Positions 55,308-64,000 of a stretch of DNA of 64,000 nt are shown in pieces (within the stretch, counting starts at the first letter, position 1; the number at the start of each line of letters is the position of its first letter). A program made the translations under genes and the position numbers. Under the pieces are notes generated by a model. The model worked only from the letters and a program-made list of their open reading frames with translations. It was not told the origin of the DNA and searched no databases. Where the stretch lies: NCBI GenBank assembly GCA_000964245.1, contig LANB01000001.1:3847501-3911500 (forward strand), in the 5' to 3' direction. Source of the DNA: Cellvibrionaceae bacterium 1162T.S.0a.05 (lineage in GTDB: Bacteria > Pseudomonadota > Gammaproteobacteria > Pseudomonadales > Cellvibrionaceae).

Positions 55308-57623
55308 CTAAGGGCGGTCCGAATCATACCAAGCACGCCGCGAAATCGAACGTGCAGCTTGCCAACCGGACGCATGCCGGTACTCCAGCGCCCCATGCAA
55401 ATCGGTCCGCAGGATTCGCGCCCCACTGAGCTGGTATCGTTCCAACACCCTGCGGTTGGGATGGAAATACCGGTTGCGATAACCCACACTGAAAATGACC
55501 ACTTCAGGTTGTAATTGTTCAACAAAGGCCGCCGTGGAAGAGCTGCGGCTCCCGTGGTGGGGAGCAAGCAAGGCATCGATTTTTTCGGGCAGCACGGCAT
55601 TGGCAAGCAATGCGTATTCAACTTCTTTTTCAATGTCGCCACTTAACAGCAAACTGAATTCTTTGTGACGCACCAGCACCACACAAGAGAGGTTGTTACT
55701 GCTTGCATCAAAGGGCTGACCGTGGTGAAAGTCAGGCCAAAGCACTGCGATGCTCAGCGCACCCTTGCTGAGTAGCTGTCCGCTTTCACACTGCGTTGCC
55801 AGCGCGTCTCCAGGCGTGAGTTTCACATTTGGGCCATAGATAATCCGATCAACTTCCAGCCCTTCCTGTACTGTGGGCAAACCTCCTGCATGGTCGTTGT
55901 CGCCGTGGCTAATCACAAGGAAATCGAGATGATCAACACCTTGATTGCGCAACCACGGCACAATGACACGTGAGCCAATATCAAAGTCCTCGGAAAAACG
56001 CGCGCCCGTATCATAAAGCATATTGCCTTCATCCCACTCAATGTACACCGCAAGCCCCTGCCCCACATCCAGCACCTTGATTCGTAAACCTGGTTCAGCG
56101 GTTTTATGTGACGCAAACGCAACGAACACCAGCGGGATAAATAAATATTGCCAACGTAAATACCGGGGAAGAAAAAAAAGCGCTGCCGCGATAAATAGAG
56201 CAAAAAAGGCAAAATAACCTTCAATATTTGGATAAACGCTGGCATGTGAGAATTCGTTAAGCTGCAATAAAAAAAACCAGAGAAGCTCTAATACACGATC
56301 TGCACCTTCAAGCAGGAACAAGGCGAGGGTCGAGGACACGCTGAATACACTAGCGGCAATAAATAAAAAAGGGACGACAATAAATGAAATGACAGGAATC
56401 GCAATGCTATTCGCAATCACGCCAACCAGGCTGACTGGCAGGCTTAACATTGCCAAAGGTAAAAAAAGCCCGATAAATAAAATCCATTGCGCTTTAAAAA
56501 ATAAAAACACGGAATACAGGGTGTTTTTGAATTTATTCAAATGTATACGCCCCTGAAAGGCCGCAAAAAGAATAAAAACAGCACTAAAACTCAGATAAAA
56601 ACCCGGCGCTAAAAAAACAAAGGGATCAATGGCTGCCAATAAAACAGCACAGAGGCCCAGTAAATAAAAGAGATTGACCTTTCTACGCAAAAGAAAAGCA
56701 AGATTCATTAAACTGACAAACAAAAAAGCACGTTGAGTAGGTATGGCAAATCCGGCGAGCCCCGCGTAAACCCACGCAAAAAAAACTGAGGTCAATATCG
56801 GGATAAGAAAAAACACGTGGCGAGTACCGAAAAAGGCAATAAAAATATAACGTAAACCCTGCCCTAGCAAAAAGCCCAACCCAGCCAGCAAACCAATATG
56901 CAGCCCCGATATCGCCATCAGATGCAGGGTCCCACTCGTTTGTAAATGCTGCCAATCCTCCTGTCTGATTGCGGACTTATCCCCCAATAACAAAGCGAGC
57001 ATAAAGCGCTCGTAGGCCAGTTTTTCGTTTACAAATAAGCGGGTTTTAAGCTGTGACCTCAAGGTTTCAAAGAAAAACGATGAGCGTTCGGGTAGTAAGC
57101 TTGCATTAAAATTTCGACGAACATAGCCGGTCGCAAAGATTCTGTTTGAAAGTAACCAGGCTTGATAATCAAAACCTTCACCATTAACAAAGCCGCGCGG
57201 GCGTTTTAAGCGCATTTGTACTTCCCAGTGCTGCCCGACGTGTAAATCCGGCGCTTTATACCAGGACAAACGCAGCGAATCCCGCCATTGAAAGCCCTCT
57301 TCATGACTGCTAACGATCTCAGCAAAAAAGCGTTGGCTATCTCCCCGCCGTTCAGGTGTGCTTGTAACAACCAGAGTTGCGATAATGTCTTTGCCTTCCC
57401 AATCGGCAGGCAACTGTCTTTCGATCAGGTTCTGCAGATGAACCTGGCTCCAGATCACCCCGAGACAAAACATGCCGAGAAAACGACAAAAAGGCCAAAA
57501 AAAGAGAAACAATGCCGCCAGTAGCAAAATAATGGAGGCGGCAATAGAAAGTGTGGTAGATAAAAAAAGTGGCAGCGCCAAACCCAGCAATAGGCTGAGC
57601 AGGCTAATCCCTTGCCTGTGCAT
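55308..57623 (-). CDS. comEC: ComEC/Rec2 DNA internalisation protein
   Basis: 771 residues. N-terminal DUF4131 domain with two helices and an OB-like soluble part, the Competence domain of about eight helices (HLMAISGLHIGLLAGLGF motif at about 234-251) and a C-terminal metallo-beta-lactamase-like domain (about 510-760) with ISHGDNDHAGG and HHGSRSSST. It is the inner-membrane channel for single-stranded DNA in natural transformation; the nuclease-like domain has the metal ligands. The ATG is 57623. It ends 75 bp before exbB on the same strand. Confidence 0.94.
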   Translation of the reverse strand: MHRQGISLLSLLLGLALPLFLSTTLSIAASIILLLAALFLFFWPFCRFLGMFCLGVIWSQVHLQNLIERQLPADWEGKDIIATLVVTSTPERRGDSQRFFAEIVSSHEEGFQWRDSLRLSWYKAPDLHVGQHWEVQMRLKRPRGFVNGEGFDYQAWLLSNRIFATGYVRRNFNASLLPERSSFFFETLRSQLKTRLFVNEKLAYERFMLALLLGDKSAIRQEDWQHLQTSGTLHLMAISGLHIGLLAGLGFLLGQGLRYIFIAFFGTRHVFFLIPILTSVFFAWVYAGLAGFAIPTQRAFLFVSLMNLAFLLRRKVNLFYLLGLCAVLLAAIDPFVFLAPGFYLSFSAVFILFAAFQGRIHLNKFKNTLYSVFLFFKAQWILFIGLFLPLAMLSLPVSLVGVIANSIAIPVISFIVVPFLFIAASVFSVSSTLALFLLEGADRVLELLWFFLLQLNEFSHASVYPNIEGYFAFFALFIAAALFFLPRYLRWQYLFIPLVFVAFASHKTAEPGLRIKVLDVGQGLAVYIEWDEGNMLYDTGARFSEDFDIGSRVIVPWLRNQGVDHLDFLVISHGDNDHAGGLPTVQEGLEVDRIIYGPNVKLTPGDALATQCESGQLLSKGALSIAVLWPDFHHGQPFDASSNNLSCVVLVRHKEFSLLLSGDIEKEVEYALLANAVLPEKIDALLAPHHGSRSSSTAAFVEQLQPEVVIFSVGYRNRYFHPNRRVLERYQLSGARILRTDLHGALEYRHASGWQAARSISRRAWYDSDRP

Positions 57624-57776
57624 AATAAACTCCCTGTTTACGAGGAGTTTACTAAAATCAAAGGGACGGGCTTGCGCTTTTTTGACAGTGATTTAGGCGC
57701 TTACACGCAATTTACGCTATGCAGCGGGAGTGGCAGACGGCATAATAGCCGCCATTTTTTAGACCGAATCGAGATT

Positions 57777-58307
57777 ATGCCTCGCAAGACTTTTAAACGC
57801 TGGTTCCCCAAACCTCAAAACCTGCGCGAAATTCGAGGCCTGAGCTTCCTTGGCAAGCTCATTCACGATCCCAATCTCTTTCATATGAACCGTCATTCGG
57901 TTGCCGAAGCCTTTTTTCTCGGCGTTTTCCTCGCTTTTATGCCTATTCCGGGGCAAATACCTCTCGCGGCCGCGGGGGCACTGCTACTTCGCTGTAATTT
58001 GCCGATTGCGATAAGCCTGGTGTGGATCACCAACCCCCTCACCTTTCCCTTTGTTTTCTATTTTTGCTACAAGCTGGGTGTCTGGATACTCAACATACCA
58101 CCAAGACATATCGAGTTTTCACTAAGCTGGGACTGGCTACAAAACAATTTTCTGCCCATCTGGCCGCCGTTGATGCTCGGCTGCCTCTTAAGTGCATTAT
58201 TTTTTAGTTGTCTGTCTTATCTCGCGGTTCAGTGGACATGGCGTTGGCATATCACTAAAAAATGGCGCCAGCGCCGGGAAAAACGCCTGGCCAAAAAAAC
58301 GAAGTAA
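57777..58307 (+). CDS. DUF2062 family membrane protein
   Basis: 176 residues from ATG 57777 (MPRKTFKRWFPKPQNLREIRG). The conserved elements are LGKLIHDPNLFHMNRHSVAEAFFLGVFLAFMPIPGQIPLAAAGALLL and WITNPLTFPFVFYFCYKLG, with about three helices and a basic C-terminus (RQRREKRLAKKTK). Function unknown. It stands on the plus strand between two minus-strand operons, divergent from comEC and convergent with lolE 18 bp away. An earlier in-frame start gives an unlikely extension. Confidence 0.9.
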   Translation: MPRKTFKRWFPKPQNLREIRGLSFLGKLIHDPNLFHMNRHSVAEAFFLGVFLAFMPIPGQIPLAAAGALLLRCNLPIAISLVWITNPLTFPFVFYFCYKLGVWILNIPPRHIEFSLSWDWLQNNFLPIWPPLMLGCLLSALFFSCLSYLAVQWTWRWHITKKWRQRREKRLAKKTK

Positions 58308-58325
58308 TTAATTTTTACCCAAGCC

Positions 58326-59558
58326 TTACTCGTAACGCAAAGCCTCTGCTGGAGGTGTGCGCGCAGCACGCCAGGCCGGATACAGTGTTGCGAAAAAACT
58401 CATCGATAAGGCAATTAATCCCACCAGGAGAAGATCTGTTGGACGTATTTCCGCTGGCAAATAAGTCACCGGATAAACATCCGATTTCAAAAATTGTAAA
58501 CCGCTCACACCCTCAACCCAGATCACAATATCTTTCAATCCGAGCGACAATACGCACCCCAATATTATGCCAACAACTGTACCGACGAAACCGATGGCAC
58601 AACCCTGAACAATAAAAATGCCCATGATTTTTTTTGTTGATGCCCCAAGTGTCCGCAAAATGGCGATATCACCACGCTTCTCCAACACCACCATTACCAG
58701 TGAAGACACCACATTAAAAAGTGCAATAGCCACAATCAGTGACATCAACAATCCGACAAGCCGTTTTGATGTTTTAATGGAGTAACTGATATTGCCATGT
58801 GTGCGCAACCAACTATCGCCAAAATAGCCCGGCCCCAACTCCACCAATTGACGATAGACCGTGCGTTGTGCTGAAAAAATATCCTTCACTTTTAAACGCA
58901 AGCCACTCACGGTATTGGCTTGGGGCATAAAAATTTGCAAGGCCTCAATGGAACTGATCGCCAGGCTCGAATCAAGTTCAGTGGCCGTTTTCAAGCTTGC
59001 GACAACTTCAAAATACGCCAACTGGGGTGCTGCCTGTGCGTCGCTTGCATTGGGCACCACCAACATCACGCGCGCGCCCTCTTGCAACTCGAGCTTCGCC
59101 GCGAGATCCGCACCGAGAATCAATGGTGCCGTGCTGGTTAGAAATGCTGTCCGCTGTTTTTCGTTTAATAAACTTTCAATATGGGAGACTCGACGCTCAG
59201 CGTGTAAATCCATTCCTATTAAGACAGCGGGAACAGCTTCTCTACCTTGACCAATTAAAGCCTGCTTCTGAATAAAAGGCGCTGCCGCCACAATCTCTTC
59301 ATTTTTTTCCACAAGGGCTTGTAAATCCTGCCAATTTTCCAGGCCTTGGTAATGACGAATCACCGCCTGAGGGATCAATCCGAGAATTTTGTTTTGTAAC
59401 TCACGCTCAAAACCATTAACAACTGAAAGCACTAACACTAACAAAGCGACACCGACAACAAGACCGACAATCGACAGGCCTGAAAGGAAAGATACCATCT
59501 GTTGATTGCGCCGCACAAAAATATAGCGCAAGCCCACAAACAGACTAAAAGACCTCAC
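58326..59558 (-). CDS. lolE: Lipoprotein-releasing ABC transporter permease LolE
   Basis: 410 residues. Four-helix MacB/FtsX-type permease: helix 1 ([24 protein letters not shown]), a large periplasmic domain (about 45-265), then three C-terminal helices ([21 protein letters not shown] and the last pair). The GTG start at 59558 overlaps the lolD stop (GTGA). With LolC and LolD it extracts outer-membrane lipoproteins for LolA. I call this copy LolE by its place after lolD; LolC/LolE are paralogues and naming by eye is not certain. Confidence 0.9.
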   Translation of the reverse strand: MRSFSLFVGLRYIFVRRNQQMVSFLSGLSIVGLVVGVALLVLVLSVVNGFERELQNKILGLIPQAVIRHYQGLENWQDLQALVEKNEEIVAAAPFIQKQALIGQGREAVPAVLIGMDLHAERRVSHIESLLNEKQRTAFLTSTAPLILGADLAAKLELQEGARVMLVVPNASDAQAAPQLAYFEVVASLKTATELDSSLAISSIEALQIFMPQANTVSGLRLKVKDIFSAQRTVYRQLVELGPGYFGDSWLRTHGNISYSIKTSKRLVGLLMSLIVAIALFNVVSSLVMVVLEKRGDIAILRTLGASTKKIMGIFIVQGCAIGFVGTVVGIILGCVLSLGLKDIVIWVEGVSGLQFLKSDVYPVTYLPAEIRPTDLLLVGLIALSMSFFATLYPAWRAARTPPAEALRYE

Positions 59559-60238
59559 AGCTGGGGCTCCAACTTCCCGTGATCAAGGCGAAAACAGCGG
59601 TGCATTTTACGGGCAAGTTGTTGATCATGTGTCACCACAACAAACGCCGTTTGACTCTGCTTACTTAAATCCAGCATGAGTTTCTGTATCGCCTCTGCGT
59701 TGTCTTCATCAAGATTTCCTGTCGGCTCATCCATTAAAACGCAGGCGGGTTTATTAACCAATGCGCGCGCAATGGCAACACGTTGACGTTCACCGCCACT
59801 GAGTTCTGCAGGTTTGTGCAAACCGCGCGCTTGCAGACCCACCCGCTCCAGCAAGCCCATCGCTTCCACAGCAGCCGCTTTGCGTGACAAACCCCGAATC
59901 AATAACGGCATACTGACATTTTCAATTGCGGTAAACTCCGGCAGCAAATGGTGAAATTGATATACAAAACCCAGGTATTGATTGCGCAAATCACCGCGTA
60001 CATTTTCATTGCAATCAGAAAAAGCCTTGTCGAGTAAACGCACCTCGCCGTCATCCGGTTTGTCCAGGCCGCCCAACATATTGAGCAAGGTGCTTTTACC
60101 ACTCCCGCTTGCGCCAACAATGGCAATGCTTTCACTCGCGTGTAATTGCAATTCCACACCCCGCAGCACCTCAACACGTTGTGGCCCTTCGGCATAGCAT
60201 TTCTTGATATTGCGACATTCAAGTACAAGCTGAGTCAT
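59555..60238 (-). CDS. lolD: Lipoprotein-releasing ABC transporter ATPase LolD
   Basis: 227 residues. Walker [10 protein letters not shown] (about 42-50), signature [15 protein letters not shown] (about 144-158), Walker [12 protein letters not shown], and VVVTHDQ. It drives lipoprotein release by LolCE. It starts 17 bp after lolC and overlaps lolE by four bases. Confidence 0.97.
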   Translation of the reverse strand: MTQLVLECRNIKKCYAEGPQRVEVLRGVELQLHASESIAIVGASGSGKSTLLNMLGGLDKPDDGEVRLLDKAFSDCNENVRGDLRNQYLGFVYQFHHLLPEFTAIENVSMPLLIRGLSRKAAAVEAMGLLERVGLQARGLHKPAELSGGERQRVAIARALVNKPACVLMDEPTGNLDEDNAEAIQKLMLDLSKQSQTAFVVVTHDQQLARKMHRCFRLDHGKLEPQL

Positions 60239-60255
60239 GAATTATTCATTCCTTT

Positions 60256-61500
60256 TTAGGCGTCGTAGCGCAATGCTTCGGCGGGCTCAATGCGTGCAGC
60301 ACGCAAAGCGGGATAAGTGCAAGCCAGAAGCGAAACAACAAATGCACCGGCAATAATTTTCAGGGTGTCTTGCCATTGCCAAACAGAGGGTAAAAAACTG
60401 ACAAAGAAGACATCCGGATCAAATAACTGAAAGCCGAGTAATTTTTCTATGAGCGCAAACATTTGCGGCAAATACACAGCAACGAATACACCAAGAATTG
60501 AACCGATTACAATACCAATACTGGCCATGCTGATTCCCTGCACAATAAAAACCGTCACGATGCCCTGCTTTTTTAAACCCATGGTGCGAAGTACAGCAAT
60601 ATCGCTGCGTTTCTCCGATACCATCATCACCAAACTGGAAATCACATTAAACGCCGCGACTGCGATAATAATGCTGAGCAAGATACCGGTCATGGTTTTT
60701 TCCATTTTAACGGCCTGGAATAAATTGCCCTGGCTCTGGCTCCAGTCCCGTGTTTGATAATGCTCACCAAGTTCATCCGCGAGTATGCGTGAACCTGTGG
60801 GCGCGTAATAAATATCATCGAAGCGTAAACGTAAACCATCCACGCTATCGCCCTTGCGAAAAAGCTTTTTTGCGTCGTCCAGGTGAATTAAGGTCAGGGT
60901 TTGATCAACTGGCGCATTCACTTCGAAAACACCCACCAACGTAAAGCGTTTGGTACGCGGGAAAACCCCGGCGGGGCTGATTGAAAATTGCGGCAAGGTT
61001 AGTGTCACTTTATCACCTACATTCAATCCCAACATGACAGCGACCAGGCGCCCCATCACGATACTGTAACGCTGCTGTTCAAGGTCACGAAGACTGCCAA
61101 TAAGCATGGCATCTTCAATCGGCGACACGTTCTTTTCCCACTCCGGGTCAATACCCTGCACTTCTACACCGTGGATGTCACCGGCATAACTCAGTAAACC
61201 CTGCCCGCCAATGTAGGGCGCACTGGCAACAAGTCGCGGCGTACTCGCAATGCGCTCTGCCAGCTGCTGCCAGTCCTTCATTGCTGTTGTACTTTTCAGT
61301 TGGGCATGTGGGACGACTTGTAATATCCGCTGTTTTAACTCGTGGTCAAAGCCGTTCATCACAGACAGCACGACAATCAAGGCGAAGACTCCCAGGCCCA
61401 TTCCCACAAGAGCAAATGCACTGACAAAGGAGAGAAAACCACGGTGGCGTCGGGAGCGCGTGTAGCGCAAACCGATCATGACTGGTAGCGAGTAAGACAT
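60256..61500 (-). CDS. lolC: Lipoprotein-releasing ABC transporter permease LolC
   Basis: 414 residues with the same architecture as the lolE product: helix 1 (FLSFVSAFALVGMGLGVFALIVVLSV), large periplasmic domain, and three C-terminal helices (IIIAVAAFNVISSLVMMVSE). RGFLSFVSAFAL and the closing ARIEPAEALRYDA are typical of the family. First gene of lolCDE on the minus strand, divergent from the PilZ gene. Confidence 0.92.
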   Translation of the reverse strand: MSYSLPVMIGLRYTRSRRHRGFLSFVSAFALVGMGLGVFALIVVLSVMNGFDHELKQRILQVVPHAQLKSTTAMKDWQQLAERIASTPRLVASAPYIGGQGLLSYAGDIHGVEVQGIDPEWEKNVSPIEDAMLIGSLRDLEQQRYSIVMGRLVAVMLGLNVGDKVTLTLPQFSISPAGVFPRTKRFTLVGVFEVNAPVDQTLTLIHLDDAKKLFRKGDSVDGLRLRFDDIYYAPTGSRILADELGEHYQTRDWSQSQGNLFQAVKMEKTMTGILLSIIIAVAAFNVISSLVMMVSEKRSDIAVLRTMGLKKQGIVTVFIVQGISMASIGIVIGSILGVFVAVYLPQMFALIEKLLGFQLFDPDVFFVSFLPSVWQWQDTLKIIAGAFVVSLLACTYPALRAARIEPAEALRYDA

Positions 61501-61562
61501 GGGGCGGATTAAACCCGACTTTCATGCAGGCGACAAGCCTGCGACTGAACTATGCTTGAATC

Positions 61563-62159
61563 ATGAATGAATCAGCTAAACCCAAAGCCAGGTCCTCAAT
61601 GGAGCGGCGCGATTTTTTTCGGATCAGTCATGACGTGCTTTTCGACTATAAGTTGATCGATTCTCACACAGCCGCTCAGGACGACGCAGGAAGTGAGTTT
61701 GCGGATGCCCTGCCACTTTTAAAGGAATTGCGGCGCCTCGATAAGGACAGCGCGCAAACCTTGAAACTCATTGCGGATAAAAATCGTCTACTAGCTGACT
61801 ATCTACAGAACCTTAGTCAAAAGATTGATTTATTGGCTCGTCACAGTCTGGTCACACAAGCAGACAAAGACAAAGCCAGTGAGCGAGTCAATTTGAGTGA
61901 AGACGGGATTGCCTTTGTCTCACCCCGAACGATCTACAAAGGGAGCTACCTGGCAATTCGCATGATTTTTCTGCCACACTATGTGCCACTGTTTTTATTT
62001 GCCCAAGTGGTTCGCTGTGAAGCGAAAAAAGAAAGTTACCAGATTGCCGCTCGATTTCACCGCTTGAGCGATGCTGACAGACAGGTGCTATCGCGGCAAA
62101 TACTCAAAGCACAAGTGAGTCAGAAAAAATCGCGTCTGGCGGAGAGTCTCAAAAAATAG
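61563..62159 (+). CDS. PilZ-domain protein
   Basis: 198 residues. The PilZ c-di-GMP motif is present: RRDFFRIS (RxxxR, about 16-23) near the N-terminus and NLSEDGIAF ([DN]xSxxG) at about 116-124. Between them is a helical segment (about 40-105) of the cyclic-di-GMP receptor type with an inserted helix. It probably binds c-di-GMP and links it to motility, adhesion or the neighbouring envelope genes; no target is shown by the context. It is divergent from lolC. Confidence 0.88.
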   Translation: MNESAKPKARSSMERRDFFRISHDVLFDYKLIDSHTAAQDDAGSEFADALPLLKELRRLDKDSAQTLKLIADKNRLLADYLQNLSQKIDLLARHSLVTQADKDKASERVNLSEDGIAFVSPRTIYKGSYLAIRMIFLPHYVPLFLFAQVVRCEAKKESYQIAARFHRLSDADRQVLSRQILKAQVSQKKSRLAESLKK

Positions 62160-62196
62160 CAAAATAAGCGTATTCCCGAAATGAGGACTTAGCTGA

Positions 62197-62490
62197 ATGA
62201 AAAGTGTATTACGTGTATTGCTGGGGCTTTGCGCCGTTGGCAGCCTGGGACTGCAAGCCGAGGAAATTCGAATTCCCCTCGGCCAGCAAAACGCCACACC
62301 CGAATGGCGCACCGCACAACCGGCAAGAGGAGCTACCAAAGCTCAAATAGAAGCCCAGTTCGGAACACCAGACAGCCGCAATGGCCCGAATGGTGATCCT
62401 CCAATTTACTACTGGGAATATCCGGACTTTACTGTGTACTTTGAAGGCAATTATGTCATTCACGCCGTATCCAAACATATCAAGCAATAG
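62197..62490 (+). CDS. Small secreted protein, SmpA/OmlA-like element
   Basis: 97 residues: signal peptide (LRVLLGLCAVGSLGLQA, cleavage near 21) and a mature part of about 76 residues with GATKAQIEAQFGTPDSRNGP and a YYWEYPDFTVYFEGNYVIHAV tail. This pattern of a helix-starter (KAQIEAQFGTPD) followed by beta strands recalls the SmpA/OmlA (BamE-type) domain of lipoproteins, but there is no lipobox Cys, so it may be a periplasmic relative. The ATG has GAGGA nine bases upstream. It lies 37 bp after the PilZ gene on the same strand. Confidence 0.7.
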   Translation: MKSVLRVLLGLCAVGSLGLQAEEIRIPLGQQNATPEWRTAQPARGATKAQIEAQFGTPDSRNGPNGDPPIYYWEYPDFTVYFEGNYVIHAVSKHIKQ

Positions 62491-62534
62491 ACGGCGTTTT
62501 GTTACTCTATAACACCTCTAAATTTGCCTGATTT

Positions 62535-63029
62535 TTAAGCAGCATCAAGGCGTTTTTCCCAAAAAAGCGCCTTGCCCACTTCCGGCCTCAAGGCATAATT
62601 TTCAAACCCAAACTTCTGATACGCTCGCTTTGCTGCCGTATTGCCTTCGAGCACCTCCAGCGTTATTTTGCAGCAACCACGCGCCAGCGCTTCGCTTTCT
62701 ACCGCCTCCAATAGCAGTTTTGCCAAGCCTTTGCCTCGTGCTCCTTGATGAATGACAAAATCGTGAATATTGACCAGAGGTTGGCAGCGAAAGGTCGAAA
62801 ACTGCATGAAACAGTTTGCAAGGCCTACTGCCTTGTCGCCTTTATAGACCAGAATGGAAAAAGCACCCGGGAAGTTGTGGAGCTTTTCGATAAGATGCTT
62901 CTCGGTGTAGTCACTCAGGGCTTCGCCGCCTCCCATTGGATCCGCTGCGTAGTGTTTCAACAGTGTCAAAACATCCTCAGCGTCTCGCGGCGAAAGGTAG
63001 TTAACGAGCTGGCAATGCACTTCAGCCAT
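62535..63029 (-). CDS. GNAT family N-acetyltransferase
   Basis: 164 residues. The acetyl-CoA-binding loop is QGARGKGLAKLLLEAVESEAL (about 92-112) and the last part is ITLEVLEGNTAAKRAYQKFGFENYAL, the standard GNAT fold end. It transfers an acetyl group to an amine, perhaps a small molecule or protein N-terminus; substrate unknown. It converges with the small secreted gene. Confidence 0.88.
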   Translation of the reverse strand: MAEVHCQLVNYLSPRDAEDVLTLLKHYAADPMGGGEALSDYTEKHLIEKLHNFPGAFSILVYKGDKAVGLANCFMQFSTFRCQPLVNIHDFVIHQGARGKGLAKLLLEAVESEALARGCCKITLEVLEGNTAAKRAYQKFGFENYALRPEVGKALFWEKRLDAA

Positions 63030-63271
63030 ATTGAATCAGGCTCCTTTTAATTATTGATTTATTGATTGATTAGATTCCCGTAATAGCCTGGATACTGACC
63101 TGGTGTTGAGGTGTGGCGCTATTATGAATCTTCACCGTTTTCCAGAGCGCTAGCGCGATATTTCGCCAGCGAGTCTGCCTCTTTTTGTTAGAGCACACGC
63201 CAAGCAGTTGCCAGCCCACAGGAGTTCTGGAATTATTGGGAGCAATTATAAAACCATATGGGCAGTTAAAC

Positions 63272-64000
63272 ATGACGAATCCGGTTAATCGCTTTTTCCA
63301 GGGGCATCCTGCGGGGCTTCCTACGCTTTTTTTTACGGAAATGTGGGAGCGTATGAGCTACTACGGTATGCGCGCGCTACTCATTTTATTTATGACAACA
63401 GCCATTCAGGAAGGCGGCCTGGCTTTCAGTGTTGAGACCGCCGCAGCAATATACGGCCTTTACACTGGCGCGGTATATTTCATGGGGCTACCAGGGGGAT
63501 GGCTCGCGGATCGATTGATCGGCTCGCAACGCGCTGTTTGGTACGGCGGTGTGATTATTATGTGTGGGCATATCGTACTCGCCATACCCAATGAAAAAAC
63601 GTTTTTTGTCGGTTTGATTCTGGTTGTTCTCGGAACGGGTTTATTGAAACCGAATATTTCAGCCCTCGTCGGTGCGCTTTATGCGCCGGCAGACGAACGC
63701 CGAGACAGTGGCTATACCCTTTACTATATGGGCATCAATCTTGGCTCAGTCATCGGCTACACCATTTGTGGCTATCTCGCTGAAAATGTCGGCTGGCATT
63801 GGGGTTTCGGTGCTGCTGCAGTGGGGATGGCTTTGGGTCTCGTCCAATACCGGCTCACCTTGTATAAACTCGAAGGCGCAGGGGCAGAGCCCATCAAAGA
63901 ACTCGCACCGCAAGGGCGAACGTTGTCCTGGTCGTTAATCATTGCGTTTCTGGCCGGACTTAGTCTCGTTACTTTAGCCATGCTGTTTGGCGCCTTGCAA
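63272..64000 (+). CDS. POT/PTR2 family peptide transporter, N-terminal part (cut by window edge)
   Basis: The first 243 residues of a gene starting at ATG 63272 (MTNPVNRFFQGHPAG) and running off the right edge. It shows the PTR2 signature FFTEMWERMSYYGMRALLILF (about 18-38), then GGWLADRLIGSQRAVWYGG and GLLKPNISALVGALY, with about six helices so far. These transporters import di- and tripeptides with protons. The ExxER-type proton and peptide-coupling motif (EMWERM, here E-x-x-E-R) is present. The C-terminal half is not in the window. Confidence 0.92.
   Translation, partial: MTNPVNRFFQGHPAGLPTLFFTEMWERMSYYGMRALLILFMTTAIQEGGLAFSVETAAAIYGLYTGAVYFMGLPGGWLADRLIGSQRAVWYGGVIIMCGHIVLAIPNEKTFFVGLILVVLGTGLLKPNISALVGALYAPADERRDSGYTLYYMGINLGSVIGYTICGYLAENVGWHWGFGAAAVGMALGLVQYRLTLYKLEGAGAEPIKELAPQGRTLSWSLIIAFLAGLSLVTLAMLFGALQ

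Noticed and set aside
1-64000. CRISPR arrays, insertion sequences, integrases or tRNA genes
   Set aside because: I looked for spaced direct repeats, transposase motifs and tRNA-like cloverleaf sequence by eye and found none; only short local repeats are present.

Overview
The window reads as a chromosomal segment of a Gram-negative gammaproteobacterium. The most likely group is a marine or polysaccharide-using Cellvibrionales-type relative (Cellvibrio, Saccharophagus and Teredinibacter are the kinds of genera meant). The evidence is a TonB-dependent receptor paired with a flavin-dependent halogenase-like gene, a five-gene TonB2/TtpC-type energy module, and two long housekeeping blocks whose gene order I recall as close to that of Pseudomonas. 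This assignment is inference from gene content; there is no rRNA in the window. I see no tRNA, rRNA, insertion sequence, prophage or CRISPR array.

Layout. 1-3592 (minus): DUF3450, a TtpC-like long ExbB, a short ExbB, ExbD and a truncated TonB, which together would energise outer-membrane receptors. 3865-7989: three genes of unknown function (a membrane-anchored periplasmic protein, a small secreted Cys/Tyr/Gly-rich protein, and an 810-residue inner-membrane protein). 8252-12878 (minus): a TonB-dependent receptor followed by a halogenase-family protein, separated by a large hairpin. 13246-14733: glycerol kinase, whose start is preceded by three tandem copies of a 15-bp unit that each contain both an ATG and a Shine-Dalgarno core. 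14762-18281 (minus): an Arg/Asp-rich secreted protein built of 11-residue repeats, and a 1020-residue protein that resembles eukaryotic phosphorylase kinase alpha/beta subunits over its whole length. This last is the most striking item in the window. 18406-22805 (minus): an RND efflux permease and its membrane fusion protein. 23068-25194: the tail-specific protease Prc. 25254-29094 (minus): etfB, etfA and a catalytically degenerate hybrid sensor-kinase-like protein, divergent from ETF-ubiquinone oxidoreductase (29252-30904).

From 30911 on the genes are mostly housekeeping: lipoprotein, tesB, trmH, DAHP synthase, a small orphan, nfuA, metH, DUF2970, a newly read 38-residue membrane protein, sulfite reductase with DUF934, a CPA2 antiporter, sohB, an unknown membrane protein, nudC, a ChpA-N-terminus-like degenerate Hpt protein, nhaB, then the minus-strand envelope cluster lolC-lolD-lolE and comEC-exbB-exbD-lpxK-kdsB-ptp-murB, with DUF2062 between them on the plus strand. 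The right end holds a PilZ protein, a small secreted protein, a GNAT acetyltransferase and the start of a POT-family peptide transporter cut by the window edge.

Functional links: the Ton module at the left edge could power the receptor at 9900-12878. EtfBA passes electrons from acyl-CoA dehydrogenases to the quinone pool through ETF-QO. LolCDE, LpxK, KdsB, MurB and ComEC form an envelope-biogenesis neighbourhood. Several conserved genes start at TTG or GTG (DUF3450, ttpC-like, metH, sohB, lpxK, exbB, lolE, the gene before sohB), so automatic starts here need care. I corrected starts to the best-supported codon where alignment memory or a Shine-Dalgarno site allowed.
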